A stretch of 64,000 nt of DNA from RUG334 sp045599645 (GCA_045599645.1 JAZRWI010000023.1:28951-92950), one strand, 5' to 3'. Positions 35,810 to 44,915 are shown, counted from the first letter of the stretch. The notes: generated by a model not told the origin, from the letters alone. Numbers and translations are program-made.

Positions 35810-37096
35810 TTAACCTCTGATAAATACGCCAAGAGTTTCCATGTGATAGGTACCTGGGAATAAGTCAAATGAATATACGCTGTCAAGCTTGTAGCCCATT
35901 TGCTTAATGGCTTTAGCATCTCTTCTGAATGTCATTGGGTTGCAGGATAGATATGTAATCAGTTTGGGTTTAATGCCAGTGAGCCCCTTGGTTACTCTCT
36001 GGGAGATACCTGTTCTCGGTGGATTCAGGTGAAGTGCAGCAATAACACCCTTTGTCATTGGGGTATTGAAGATGTGTTCTGATTTTTTGCAGATAAATGT
36101 AATCTTAGATGAGCTTCTGGATTTCTGGTGAGCCAGAGCATCCTGGAATGAAGATACGTTACATTCTACACCAAATACTTCTTCAAACTGGTTTTCAAGT
36201 AAGAAGGTCTGGGTTCCGCAACCACAATACAGATCAAGGAATTTGCCCTTGTGCTGGTAGGCACTATAAATAGAAATAAGTGTATGAAGAATTGCTTCTG
36301 CGCCTTCAAGATTGTTCTGGAAGAAAGAATTTGGAGAAACTCTCCAATTTCTGTTCATGAAATTGAAAGGCTTTTTATCGCGCATCTGAGTTAAAAGATT
36401 GCCACATTCACAATATACTTCAAGACGGCTTAACGCTTCATTTTCATCAAAGAATGCCTTGAATGGGGCTAACCATTCTTCATTTACCGGAGTCTTGAGG
36501 GCAAATGTGCAGTGCTGCTGTTCGCCAAGAGTTCGGCATGTGATAGTATGGATGTTTTCCATTATTTCACGATTTTCTGGGCGATTGGCAAATTCATCAA
36601 GCTTTGCATAAAGTTGCATATTTTCATTACATTGAACAATACAACCCTTCAGTGGAACTACATCATGAGAATTATAGGCATAGTTGCCAAGAACAACGCT
36701 ACCGTCTTCCGGGAAGGCTACTTTCAATTCCATTTTATTACGGTAACCACGCATTGGAAGAGGTTCCATCGGATATACATGACCAGGATTTAGTGACTTA
36801 ACTATGAAATTAAGAACATTTTCTTTTTCACTGCGCTGAGCTTCTGGCTGCATTTCTTGCCAATGACATCCACCACACATCGGAAAATTGGGGCAGGGTG
36901 ATTTTCTTCTGAAATGAGAAGCTTCTATGATTTCTTCGATTTCTGCTCTAACGTAATCTGGCTTTTCTTCAACAACTTTGATTTTTACCTTATCGCCAGG
37001 AACACCATATGGAACAAATACTACTTTGCCATCTAAATGAGCAAGAGAATCAATACCATAGGTCATTTTTTCAATGGTTACTATATTGTTTTCCAT
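35810..37096 (-). CDS. TrmA/RlmD-family RNA (uracil-5-)-methyltransferase
   Basis: A TRAM domain (1-60) is followed by the iron-sulfur Cys cluster CPNFPMCGGCHWQ near residue 70, a central domain, and a SAM methyltransferase core with FLDLYCGCGTQTFLLE, ECN.., HLNPPRTG near 355 and catalytic Cys motif LSCNPMTFRRD near 383. Targets of the family are U747 or U1939 of 23S rRNA or U54 of tRNA; which one cannot be told here. Asn replaces the first residue of the usual DPPRxG motif. It is upstream of and probably co-transcribed with the histidine kinase. Confidence 0.9.
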   Translation of the reverse strand: MENNIVTIEKMTYGIDSLAHLDGKVVFVPYGVPGDKVKIKVVEEKPDYVRAEIEEIIEASHFRRKSPCPNFPMCGGCHWQEMQPEAQRSEKENVLNFIVKSLNPGHVYPMEPLPMRGYRNKMELKVAFPEDGSVVLGNYAYNSHDVVPLKGCIVQCNENMQLYAKLDEFANRPENREIMENIHTITCRTLGEQQHCTFALKTPVNEEWLAPFKAFFDENEALSRLEVYCECGNLLTQMRDKKPFNFMNRNWRVSPNSFFQNNLEGAEAILHTLISIYSAYQHKGKFLDLYCGCGTQTFLLENQFEEVFGVECNVSSFQDALAHQKSRSSSKITFICKKSEHIFNTPMTKGVIAALHLNPPRTGISQRVTKGLTGIKPKLITYLSCNPMTFRRDAKAIKQMGYKLDSVYSFDLFPGTYHMETLGVFIRG

Positions 37097-37198
37097 TACA
37101 AATCCTTAAAATATTTTGTTTTAGTTATAAGTGATTTTTAATAATCACGATTTTGCAAATGCCACGATGATTTACTTTAAACAAAAAAGTGGCCCAAG

Positions 37199-37224
37199 AG
37201 AAAACAGCACATCTTCTGTTTTCT
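37199..37224. other. Perfect 9-bp inverted repeat upstream of the methyltransferase
   Basis: AGAAAACAG, an 8-nt loop and CTGTTTTCT in the 347-bp gap between the divergent methyltransferase and rpsO genes. Possible operator or leader hairpin. The rest of the gap shows only the rpsO promoter and leader and no gene. Confidence 0.4.
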
Positions 37225-37337
37225 GCTTCCACCTTACATCTATTTATAACCTTTGTCAATTATGATTTATGATTGCTCCATTCTAAGACCTTCTAGGCCC
37301 TCCAGCGTAGCGGCCCTCAATTTGTTAATTTAATGCT

Positions 37338-37365
37338 TTGAATTTGCTGCAAAGTATGGTATACT
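37338..37365 (+). promoter_or_regulatory. Promoter of rpsO-pnp
   Basis: TTGAAT and TATACT with a 16-bp spacer, about 78 bp before the rpsO ATG. The leader contains a small GGG/CCC hairpin, and AAGGAG stands 8 nt before the ATG. In E. coli S15 represses its own leader, but no conserved structure could be confirmed here. Confidence 0.6.
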
Positions 37366-37443
37366 CCAAGCCGTATGCATTACTAGGGTTGTACCCATTA
37401 TGTCAATACTTGGTTTTGCAACTAATATTTAAGGAGATATAAA

Positions 37444-37713
37444 ATGTCTATCACAAAAGAAAACAAAGCAAAGGTAATCGAAACCTATCAGCAGTCTGAA
37501 AAAGATACTGGTTCACCAGAAGTTCAGGTTGCAATCCTCACTGAAAGAATCAACAATCTTTCTAAGCACTTCGAAGCTAATCCAAAAGACCATCATTCTC
37601 GCCGTGGTCTCCTCAAAATGATTGGTGCTCGTAAGCGCCACCTGGCTTACCTCAAGAACAAGAGCGAAGAACGCTATACTGCTCTCATTCAGAAACTCGG
37701 TCTCCGCCGCTAA
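37444..37713 (+). CDS. rpsO: 30S ribosomal protein S15
   Basis: 89 residues of normal length with GSPEVQVAILTERINNLSKHFE, DHHSRRGLLKMIGARKRHLAYLK and the C-terminal YTALIQKLGLRR. A primary 16S rRNA-binding protein. It lies upstream of pnp, the classical pair. Codon choice here and in pnp (many CTC, CGC) differs from the AT-rich neighbours, as expected for highly expressed genes. Confidence 0.99.
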   Translation: MSITKENKAKVIETYQQSEKDTGSPEVQVAILTERINNLSKHFEANPKDHHSRRGLLKMIGARKRHLAYLKNKSEERYTALIQKLGLRR

Positions 37714-37727
37714 TCTGAGAGGTCGAA

Positions 37728-39848
37728 ATGGCTAATTACGAAATACAAAGTTGTGACATTAACTGTCAGAATGCTCAGAGTGTAGTATTCGAAACTGGTA
37801 TCCTGGCCGAACAGGCATCAGGTGCTGTTACCGTTCGTTCTGGTGACTCTGTTGTTTTCGCAGCAGTTGTTGCTAGCAAAGAACCAAAGGAAGGAACCGA
37901 CTTCCTGCCATTGACTGTAGACTATATTGAAAAGTCTTATGCTGCTGGTAAGATTCCTGGTGGTTTCTTCAAACGCGAAGGCCGTGCTTCAACTACTGAA
38001 ATTCTTTGCAGCCGCCTTATCGACAGACCTTTACGCCCAATGTTCCCAGAACATTATCACAACGACCTGCAGGTTGCTGTATATGTTCTCTCTTATGACA
38101 AGGTTAACCCAGTTGATATCCTTGCTATTAACGCAGCCAGTGCTGCTTTCATGATTTCTGAAGTTCCGATAATCGACGCAGTTGCAGCTGTTAGAGTTGG
38201 TAAGATTGACGGCCAGTTGGTTATCAATCCTGCTCAGGCTGACAGAGCTAGATGCACCATCGATATGACCGTTGCTGGTACTGAACAGGCTATCACAATG
38301 GTTGAATCTGGTTCTTCTGAAGTTTCTGAAGAAGAACTTATCGAAGCTCTTGGTTTTGCACACGAAAATATCAAGAAGCTTGCAAGAGCCCAGAAGGAAC
38401 TTGCTAGCCGCTGTGCAAAGGAAAAGACTATTGTTCCAGAACCAGCTCCAGAACCAGAATGTGAAGAAATCGTTAACTCACTGTTTGGCGATATTCAGGA
38501 TTGTCTCAGCACTGCTGACAAGATCGAAAGAAATGAAAAGCTCAGACTTCTCAACGAAAACCTCGTTGCTAAACTGAACGAAAAGTTCGGTGAAGAAGTT
38601 GGTGCTGAAAAGTTCGCAGCAGCTCACGCTATTTTCGAAAATAAATATCAGGCTGAAATGCGCCGCATGGTTCTTGAAGAAGGCCGCAGAATTGATGGTC
38701 GTAAGGTTTACGAAATCAGACCAATCGAATGCTTCGCTGGCATCCTTCCAAGAACTCACGGTTCTGCAATCTTCAAACGTGGTCAGACCCAGTCTCTCGG
38801 CGTTTGCACTCTCGGTGCTACTGCTGATTCTCAGATTATTGACGGTCTTGATGACGAAACTAAGAAGAGATTCATCCTCCACTACAACTTCCCACCATTC
38901 TCAACTGGTGAATGTAAGCCAATGCGTGGTCCTGGCCGCCGCGAAATCGGTCACGGTGCTTTGGCTGAAAGAGCTCTCAGCAAAGTTATTCCTTCTGAAG
39001 CTGAATTCCCATACACTATCCGTGTTGTAAGTGAAATCATGTCTAGTAACGGTAGCTCTTCAATGGCTTCTGTTTGCTCTGGCTGTCTCTCACTTATGGA
39101 CGCTGGTGTTCCGATAAAGGCTCCTGTAGCTGGTATCGCTATGGGTCTTATCAAGGAAGGCGAAAACTTCACAGTTCTCAGCGATATCCTTGGTGATGAA
39201 GACCACTTCGGCGATATGGACTTTAAGGTTGCTGGTACTGCTAACGGCGTTAACGCACTCCAGATGGACATCAAGATTTTTGGTGTTACTCTTGATATTA
39301 TGCGCAAGGCTTTGCAGCAGGCTAGAGACGGTCGTCTCTACATCCTTGGCAAAATGCTTGAAGTTCTTCCAGAAAGAAGACAGACTTTGTCTCCATATGC
39401 TCCAAGAATCGTTACTCTTACCATTAATCAGGATAAGATCAAGAACGTTATTGGACCAGGCGGCAAGATGATTCGTAAGATCACTGAAGAATCTGGTGCA
39501 CAGATTGAAGTTACCGATGACGGTAAGGTTGTAATCATGAGCCCGGATGCTGCTGCTAACGATAAGGCTGTTGAACTTGTTCATCAGGTAACTGATGATG
39601 CAGAAGTCGGCAAGATTTATATGGGTACTGTAAAGCGCATCATGAATTTCGGCGCATTCGTTGAAATTCTGCCAGGTATCGAAGGTCTTGTTCATATTAG
39701 CCAGCTTGAAAATCGCCGTGTAAACAAGGTCGAAGACGTTGTTAATATCGGTGATCAGGTTAAGGTTAAATGTATCGAAATCGACGCTCAGGGTCGTGTA
39801 AACCTCTCTAGAAAAGCCGCTTTCGAAGACGCTCCAGCTGAAGAATAA
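37728..39848 (+). CDS. pnp: Polyribonucleotide nucleotidyltransferase (PNPase)
   Basis: A 3'-to-5' phosphorolytic exoribonuclease of the RNA degradosome. The 706 residues show the first RNase PH-like domain (FLPLTVDYIEKSYAAGKIPGGFFKREGR), the helical linker, the second RNase PH domain (GRRIDGRKVYEIRPI, RGQTQSLG, GPGRREIGHGALAERAL, MDIKIFGV), a KH domain (NVIGPGGKMIRKITEESGAQI, about 565-625) and an S1 domain (GKIYMGTVKRIMNFGAFVEILPGIEGLVH) to the end. It begins 14 bp after rpsO with its own AGAGG site. Confidence 0.99.
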   Translation: MANYEIQSCDINCQNAQSVVFETGILAEQASGAVTVRSGDSVVFAAVVASKEPKEGTDFLPLTVDYIEKSYAAGKIPGGFFKREGRASTTEILCSRLIDRPLRPMFPEHYHNDLQVAVYVLSYDKVNPVDILAINAASAAFMISEVPIIDAVAAVRVGKIDGQLVINPAQADRARCTIDMTVAGTEQAITMVESGSSEVSEEELIEALGFAHENIKKLARAQKELASRCAKEKTIVPEPAPEPECEEIVNSLFGDIQDCLSTADKIERNEKLRLLNENLVAKLNEKFGEEVGAEKFAAAHAIFENKYQAEMRRMVLEEGRRIDGRKVYEIRPIECFAGILPRTHGSAIFKRGQTQSLGVCTLGATADSQIIDGLDDETKKRFILHYNFPPFSTGECKPMRGPGRREIGHGALAERALSKVIPSEAEFPYTIRVVSEIMSSNGSSSMASVCSGCLSLMDAGVPIKAPVAGIAMGLIKEGENFTVLSDILGDEDHFGDMDFKVAGTANGVNALQMDIKIFGVTLDIMRKALQQARDGRLYILGKMLEVLPERRQTLSPYAPRIVTLTINQDKIKNVIGPGGKMIRKITEESGAQIEVTDDGKVVIMSPDAAANDKAVELVHQVTDDAEVGKIYMGTVKRIMNFGAFVEILPGIEGLVHISQLENRRVNKVEDVVNIGDQVKVKCIEIDAQGRVNLSRKAAFEDAPAEE

Positions 39849-39865
39849 TATCTAAGCAAAAAAAA

Positions 39866-39896
39866 GACCTGCGAGTAAATCGCAGGTCTTTTTTTA
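39866..39896 (+). terminator. Intrinsic terminator of rpsO-pnp
   Basis: 10-bp stem AGACCTGCGA/TCGCAGGTCT, 5-nt loop, then a 7-T tract, 18 bp after the pnp stop. Confidence 0.93.
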
Positions 39897-39906
39897 TCCT
39901 ATAAAT

Positions 39907-39980
39907 TTGTCCATCCGAATCAGCAGAAACATTCTAACAACGTCAGCTAAACAATCAAATTGTCCATCCGAATCAGCAGA
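39907..39980. repeat. Direct repeat pair downstream of pnp
   Basis: A 21-bp sequence beginning TTGTCCATCCGAATCAGCAG is repeated exactly at 39907 and 39960. It is part of the 434-bp gene-free gap 39849-40282, which otherwise contains only the terminator and heptamer repeats. Confidence 0.75.
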
Positions 39981-40023
39981 GAAGTGTCAGGCAAAGTAGA
40001 AACAAACTACTAGCTCAACAATC

Positions 40024-40050
40024 CATTCTCCATTCTCAATTCTCAATTCA
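40024..40050. repeat. Heptamer repeat (CATTCTC/AATTCTC type)
   Basis: CATTCTC twice, AATTCTC once and a partial AATTCA. Same 7-bp periodicity as the longer array at 40095. Confidence 0.6.
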
Positions 40051-40094
40051 GAAGACTTGGTCGAAGCAGTAGTAAATCCAATCTAAAAACAAAT

Positions 40095-40281
40095 AATTAT
40101 GCATTATGAATTATGCATTATGCATTATGAATTATGAATTATGAATTGTGCATTATGAATTATGCATTGTGCATTATGAATTATGAATTATGAATTATGA
40201 ATTATGAATTATGCATTGTGCATTATGAATTATGAATTATGCATTATGAATTATGAATTATGAATTATGCATTATGAATTA
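40095..40281. repeat. Perfect-phase 7-bp minisatellite, 26 units
   Basis: 26 units of AATTATG or CATTATG (a few AATTGTG/CATTGTG) with no indel, followed by a partial unit that abuts the stop codon of the 40283-41059 gene. Only positions 1 (A/C) and 5 (A/G) of the unit vary. Confidence 0.95.
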
Positions 40282-40282
40282 A

Positions 40283-41059
40283 TTACTGTGTTACCTTGCG
40301 CGCAACTTCAAGGTCTAATTCTGCCTTTTTAAGCATTTCTCTGACCATTGGAGAATCAGGAAGCTTAGCAACAGCAGACTTAACTCTTAAAAGGTTCTTG
40401 GTTGCATCCTGAGTAGTCATAAAATCCTGCTGCGGATACTTCTCCCTGAATTGTGGGAAGCTTTCCTGTAAAAGCTTTTTGTATTTGCGTTCAATTCTTA
40501 TCTGTCTAATCTTATTCTGGATATAACCATCATCATTGTGAAGCTTTATGTAACATTCTGCTATCATGTTATAAAGTTCCATACGGTTCTTTAATTCCAT
40601 TTGATCAAGCTTGTTCAAAGCTTCGTCAAATTTTGCAAGAGCAGTTTCGTAATCACCCTGCTGGAATAAAATTAAACCAGATTGAAGCTCTGGTAAAGGC
40701 TTTCTAGCAAGTGCCATTACTTCTTCATACTGTGGGTTGCCATTTGATTTGGGAAGTTGAGAAGGGGTATTGCGCAATGCTGCCTTCATAAAAGTCTTGT
40801 AGCCATCAGAGGTTACTTTGACAGCGTTCTTGAATATGCTTCTTTTTATCTTTCTTGCTTCAGCTGAGGATGCATAGATTTTTGCGTCATAAGAATAATC
40901 GTCGCTGGAGCTCTTCTTATTACCGTAGTCGGAATAATCTCTATACATTCGTGTATGAGTGGTTTTCCTCTTGTCGGTTTTTAAGACCATGCTCAGAAAA
41001 GCATAGACCATAAGAACCATTAATAATGTTACTATGGCCAGTGTCCAACGTTTATCCAT
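40283..41059 (-). CDS. Membrane-anchored TPR-like protein of the pseudopilin cluster
   Basis: 258 residues. One N-terminal transmembrane helix (WTLAIVTLLMVLMVYAFLSM, 5-24) is followed by a Ser/Tyr/Lys-rich linker and a helical domain with at least one TPR-like pair (SGLILFQQGDYETALAKFDEALNKLDQ, then LYNMIAECYIKL). Its ATG overlaps the stop of the upstream pseudopilin gene by one base, so it belongs to that operon, as the last gene. A scaffolding role in pilus or secretion assembly is inferred. Confidence 0.8.
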   Translation of the reverse strand: MDKRWTLAIVTLLMVLMVYAFLSMVLKTDKRKTTHTRMYRDYSDYGNKKSSSDDYSYDAKIYASSAEARKIKRSIFKNAVKVTSDGYKTFMKAALRNTPSQLPKSNGNPQYEEVMALARKPLPELQSGLILFQQGDYETALAKFDEALNKLDQMELKNRMELYNMIAECYIKLHNDDGYIQNKIRQIRIERKYKKLLQESFPQFREKYPQQDFMTTQDATKNLLRVKSAVAKLPDSPMVREMLKKAELDLEVARKVTQ

Positions 41060-41826
41060 TAATATCTACCATCGCTATCTGTTGAAGAAAAATAACCGGG
41101 ATTGGCAGCTTCAGCCAATCTTATAGCACTATAGAACTTGGTGATGATGTCGATTTCTTCGTCACGTCTCTTACCAACTTCATCCTTAAGTGCATGAAGT
41201 CTTAATACTATAAATGTGGTTTCTGAAGCCGTTTCAGGGGTTACTGGAGTGACTTTGATTCCTGTATCGCTGGTTGGGTCTGGAAGCTGAGAGTAACCTT
41301 TGATTTCGAATTCACTGATGTCTTTCAGGATTTCTTTTTCCATGGCTTGATCGCCAGTATCAATGGCTGAAGCAGATTTTTCTTCTTCAAAGGTCCATGG
41401 TTTGTGAAGAAAATATAACCAGCCTGGGGTTCTCTTCTTGGTTACTTTATTTTCAGCCCAAGAGTATTCTATTTTTTTTACCTTTATTCTGGCATCACTG
41501 TCAGCATTTGTTTCGCGCGGTTCACCGCTGGCATCATAATAGATGTCGTCCAGAGGAACCTTACCGTAGGTATAGGTATAATAAGAAAACTTCTTGTTTT
41601 CTGAATCTACGCTGTCAAAAGCATAACAAGACATCATTTCAGTTTCCATGTCATCCAGAAAATTACGGATGTCTGACTGAATCTGACTTTGACTGACTGT
41701 ATGACGCATTGTTTCACTGCCACTGAAATATACCTTCCAGGCATAAGCGCCTACTAATGCTGCAATGGTGAGTGAAACAATCAGTTCTACAAGTGTAAAT
41801 GCTTTTTTGCTTCTGTTATGTATCAT
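41059..41826 (-). CDS. Type IV pilin-like (pseudopilin, PilW/GspJ-like) protein
   Basis: The N-terminus SKKA-FTLVELIVSLTIAALVGAYAW is a class III prepilin signal with Glu at position 5 of the mature protein, but the residue before the cleavage site is Ala rather than Gly. The 255 residues are longer than most pseudopilins and fit the minor GspJ/PilW class. It overlaps the preceding pilin gene by 11 bp. The only prepilin peptidase in the window is TadV. Confidence 0.88.
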   Translation of the reverse strand: MIHNRSKKAFTLVELIVSLTIAALVGAYAWKVYFSGSETMRHTVSQSQIQSDIRNFLDDMETEMMSCYAFDSVDSENKKFSYYTYTYGKVPLDDIYYDASGEPRETNADSDARIKVKKIEYSWAENKVTKKRTPGWLYFLHKPWTFEEEKSASAIDTGDQAMEKEILKDISEFEIKGYSQLPDPTSDTGIKVTPVTPETASETTFIVLRLHALKDEVGKRRDEEIDIITKFYSAIRLAEAANPGYFSSTDSDGRY

Positions 41827-42286
41827 ATTTAACTACTACTGTGCCGAAGGCCAGGGTGAACTTTCTGTTGGGTTCCTGCCATTCAACGTCTAATTCAACT
41901 CTTATTTTGTTAGCTGGCTTAGTTACGCCGTTTACTGTTCTTTCGCCTGAATTTTCAAGTCTTACGCTTGTTTTGAAACGCTTGTAATATTCAGGGTATT
42001 CAATAGAAGCGTCGTCACCAGGAACGCATTTTCCGGTAACTTCTTTGTTTGTGTGGATAATACCATGCTTAGAGGACTTGATTTCTTCTGCTAGAGCATC
42101 AAAACCCATGGCGCGTATTTCAGAAATATATGTGCGGCCTATGCTTTGTGCTATCATGAGGTTCTTAGCCTGAGCTGTCTGCTTATGACTGTTTTGGAAC
42201 AAAACAATTAATGGTAGAATGCCAAGGGAGAATATCATTACTGTAACTAGCATTTCTGCTGTTGTAAAAGCATGCTTCTTTTTCAT
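41816..42286 (-). CDS. Type IV pilin-like (pseudopilin, PilV/GspI-like) protein
   Basis: Starts MKKKHA-FTTAEMLVTVMIFSLGILPLIVLF: a short Lys-rich leader, Ala before the cleavage point, Glu at mature position 5 and a hydrophobic helix. The start at ATG 42286 follows the upstream stop at once (TAACATG), with GAGGTG about 10 nt before it; the GTG at 42298 is a weaker alternative. The mature protein of about 150 residues fits PilV/GspI. Confidence 0.88.
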   Translation of the reverse strand: MKKKHAFTTAEMLVTVMIFSLGILPLIVLFQNSHKQTAQAKNLMIAQSIGRTYISEIRAMGFDALAEEIKSSKHGIIHTNKEVTGKCVPGDDASIEYPEYYKRFKTSVRLENSGERTVNGVTKPANKIRVELDVEWQEPNRKFTLAFGTVVVKYDT

Positions 42287-42287
42287 G

Positions 42288-44696
42288 TTACAGTGCACCT
42301 CTGATTCCTATGTGCTGAATCTTAGGACTCATGAAGAATTCATGAACCCCGTATTCAAAGTTCTTGCGGGCATTTTCATCTATGTCAAGCAGTTCCTGAG
42401 TAGCAATGTAGCCACCGTTACATTCCTGGAAGTAAAGAGGATTCTGATAGTTGTGAACAACCCATAGGTCATCTGTCTGCTTGTTAAGATTCATATAGAA
42501 ATTTACGTAATTACCAAATATTACATTTGCTCTGTTTTCGTCCATTATGGTTTGTAATAAGCTTCCCCACTGATCAAACGGTCTTCTGGGGTCAGCGCCG
42601 AGTCCTGGAAAATCTGTTATGTTTCCTGAACTGCTGATACTTCTTATTCCATAGCAGGTATATACGCTTGCTTCAATTGTAACACCTGAGCCTTCAATAG
42701 TAAGCATACGGTCAGTAACATCTGTTATTGTCGAGGTGTATGGGTGATAGAATATGTTCATATGACCCATTGGTTTCCCATCGGAAGAACGTGCTGCAAA
42801 TACATCACCTTTAATTGTAACTGGTTTGCCGGCATTATATTTACTTACCATCAATGTGCCTGTTCCGACATAAGTAATCCCGGCTTCGATGTTAAGTGAG
42901 CTGAGCCAGTAAACACCGTTAAGAATCCAACGGCCTTCGCTGTCTCTTGGTATTTCTGTTTCGTCGTTAAGACGTCTTGTTACTATACCTTGATAGTTAA
43001 ATCTGAAGTTTGTCGGATATAGGTTGGCTGACTGAGCTTCTTCATCAGCTGCTAATGAGCTGTCACTACTACCAATAAGCTTACCGATCAAAGGAGAAAC
43101 AAGATTGCCGAAAGCCTGGGCCGGTAGAGTAACAACATTCCAAAGACCTTTACCCAGAGAAGCAAATGATGAACCTAGCTTTGCTAAGAACCCTTCCGGG
43201 TCAGGATTGTTGTAATAGTTCAAACCGAATTCGGTTGTGACTTCTTCTGGTGCATCACCGCCATTAAGGCTGCCTGTTACGTGATTGTATTTTATACCAT
43301 AGCATCTGGCATAAATTTTTGTCTTTTCGTCAACTTCGTCGTTGTCAGGAACCCATCTGTGTTCTAGATGAATAGTATCTTCAACATCGGGGAAGCTCAT
43401 TGGTGGTGGATCTTTCTGATTGGGTCTGAACGGACCCAATTCTGTCTGTGGCTTTGAAGGAGTGTATCGCCATGGAGTGCAGCAATACGGACCTGCTGGT
43501 AAAAACTTCTGATAAACATTGGTACCAGTAATGTAATTGTCTGTAAGACCTTCAGTAATACCGTCGCCAAGGCGAGACCAGAAGCCAGGATCTTGTTCTG
43601 GGAGAAGGCCGCCATAAACGGTATCCTTCTTAATTATGCCACCATAAACATTGCTAAAGGTGCTTTCATCTTCCTTGGTTTCTGAAGTTTTCCAAGATGT
43701 GAAAATACCTGAAAAATTCTTTGATGGGAATAAACATCTGCTGACGTTTGGATAATAAGAGAAACCATAGAAGGTATCGCTATACTGGAAAGCATGGTTC
43801 GGACCAGGCATAGAGTTCTTTTCGCCGAATGTGTTGAAAGCGCCCCAGTGCTGCCTGTCTGTTGCAAGTATAGGATTTTCAAGATTTATGATGGTCGGTC
43901 CATGCAGATAAACTCTTGATTGGAATGGCTGATTCCAAAGAATCAATCTGCCTGCCGGTGTGTCAGGAAGATTCATGCCATTACGTAATATTGCTTCTGC
44001 TGAAGTTGAGTCGTTAGAACCAACCTGCTGGCCAAGAATACTGAAGAATGTATAGTTTCTTGCTATTGGAGCAAGATTCAGAATCTTAATGTCTTTTGAA
44101 ATCTGGTAGTTTATTGATATTTTATGTGATTTTTCCAGTGTAAGAGTAACATCTATCTGGAGTGTGCAATACCAGTTGTTGGAAAGTTCTGTATCGAAGG
44201 CATCTGCACGGTCCTTCGGTCTGTAATAGCAGCTGCCGAAATCCATAGGACCATTTGGAATAGGTCTTAAATCCTTAATTGTAGGCAGAATCTTATCGAT
44301 AGAAAAACCAGCTCTGCTGACATGATAATCACGAAGAGCCAGGGTTTGGGTTACCTTTTTATTTAAATCTGTAAAGTCATTTAATGGTGAAGGATTCTTG
44401 CCTGTTTGTCCACCGGTTCTCATTGGACCGGAAGTAGAGGCTTGCCATATCAGCTGTTGGAAAAAGCCGGTTGAGCTTTTATCTTTGAAACGTTCTTCAA
44501 GCATTACACAGGCTTCTTCTGCTGCTGCTTCAGCGAGCTGGCGACCCATGGTACGGTAAACAGATACTGAGGTTTGTGAATATTCTACTGAACTGCTTTG
44601 CATGAGGAAAAGACCCATAAAAGCAAGCAGTCCCAGTATGCCAACTGCGACTATATATGCGAAACCTCTATTATTGCGGCTTCTGTAATTAGCCAT
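42288..44696 (-). CDS. Large pilin-like protein (PilX/GspK-like N-terminus), 802 residues
   Basis: The start is ATG 44696 with GAGGGATATC before it, giving MANYRSRNNRG-FAYIVAVGILGLLAFMGLFLM. Here the usual Gly precedes the Phe but Glu5 is missing (FAYIVA), as in GspK/PilX-type tip pseudopilins. The rest, about 770 residues, is large for this class. It includes a Trp/Pro-rich central part and a beta-helix-like C-terminal region (YWLSSLNIEAGITYVGTGTL, VTIKGDVFAARS, MLTIEGSGVTIEASVY). It heads the four-gene cluster. Possible role: tip adhesin or surface component. Confidence 0.85.
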   Translation of the reverse strand: MANYRSRNNRGFAYIVAVGILGLLAFMGLFLMQSSSVEYSQTSVSVYRTMGRQLAEAAAEEACVMLEERFKDKSSTGFFQQLIWQASTSGPMRTGGQTGKNPSPLNDFTDLNKKVTQTLALRDYHVSRAGFSIDKILPTIKDLRPIPNGPMDFGSCYYRPKDRADAFDTELSNNWYCTLQIDVTLTLEKSHKISINYQISKDIKILNLAPIARNYTFFSILGQQVGSNDSTSAEAILRNGMNLPDTPAGRLILWNQPFQSRVYLHGPTIINLENPILATDRQHWGAFNTFGEKNSMPGPNHAFQYSDTFYGFSYYPNVSRCLFPSKNFSGIFTSWKTSETKEDESTFSNVYGGIIKKDTVYGGLLPEQDPGFWSRLGDGITEGLTDNYITGTNVYQKFLPAGPYCCTPWRYTPSKPQTELGPFRPNQKDPPPMSFPDVEDTIHLEHRWVPDNDEVDEKTKIYARCYGIKYNHVTGSLNGGDAPEEVTTEFGLNYYNNPDPEGFLAKLGSSFASLGKGLWNVVTLPAQAFGNLVSPLIGKLIGSSDSSLAADEEAQSANLYPTNFRFNYQGIVTRRLNDETEIPRDSEGRWILNGVYWLSSLNIEAGITYVGTGTLMVSKYNAGKPVTIKGDVFAARSSDGKPMGHMNIFYHPYTSTITDVTDRMLTIEGSGVTIEASVYTCYGIRSISSSGNITDFPGLGADPRRPFDQWGSLLQTIMDENRANVIFGNYVNFYMNLNKQTDDLWVVHNYQNPLYFQECNGGYIATQELLDIDENARKNFEYGVHEFFMSPKIQHIGIRGAL

Positions 44697-44915
44697 GATA
44701 TCCCTCAATATATTATCTTCCACTAATAAGTCTATCACTGTATTAAATACTAGTCAAAATATTTATTATATAGAACTCTTAGCTTATGTAAGGCCATGTT
44801 GGATTTTTTGGTTAAAGAATTATACGATTCTGTCGATAGGGGGTCTGAACCATTGTCTGATTTTGTTTCGACGAAATTAGGTAATGATTTGTACAACTTT
44901 ACAAAGGAGTTTATC

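Noticed and set aside
38031..39695. Several long open frames on both strands within pnp
   Set aside because: Shadows of the strongly supported pnp coding frame, favoured by its codon bias.
39849..40282. tRNA or small RNA gene after pnp
   Set aside because: No cloverleaf or T-loop motif was found; content is terminator, a direct repeat pair and heptamer repeats.
44796..44915. Upstream ATG start for the exported protein at 44916
   Set aside because: It would place 40 residues before the signal peptide; GTG 44916 has an AAAGGAG site and a clean signal sequence.
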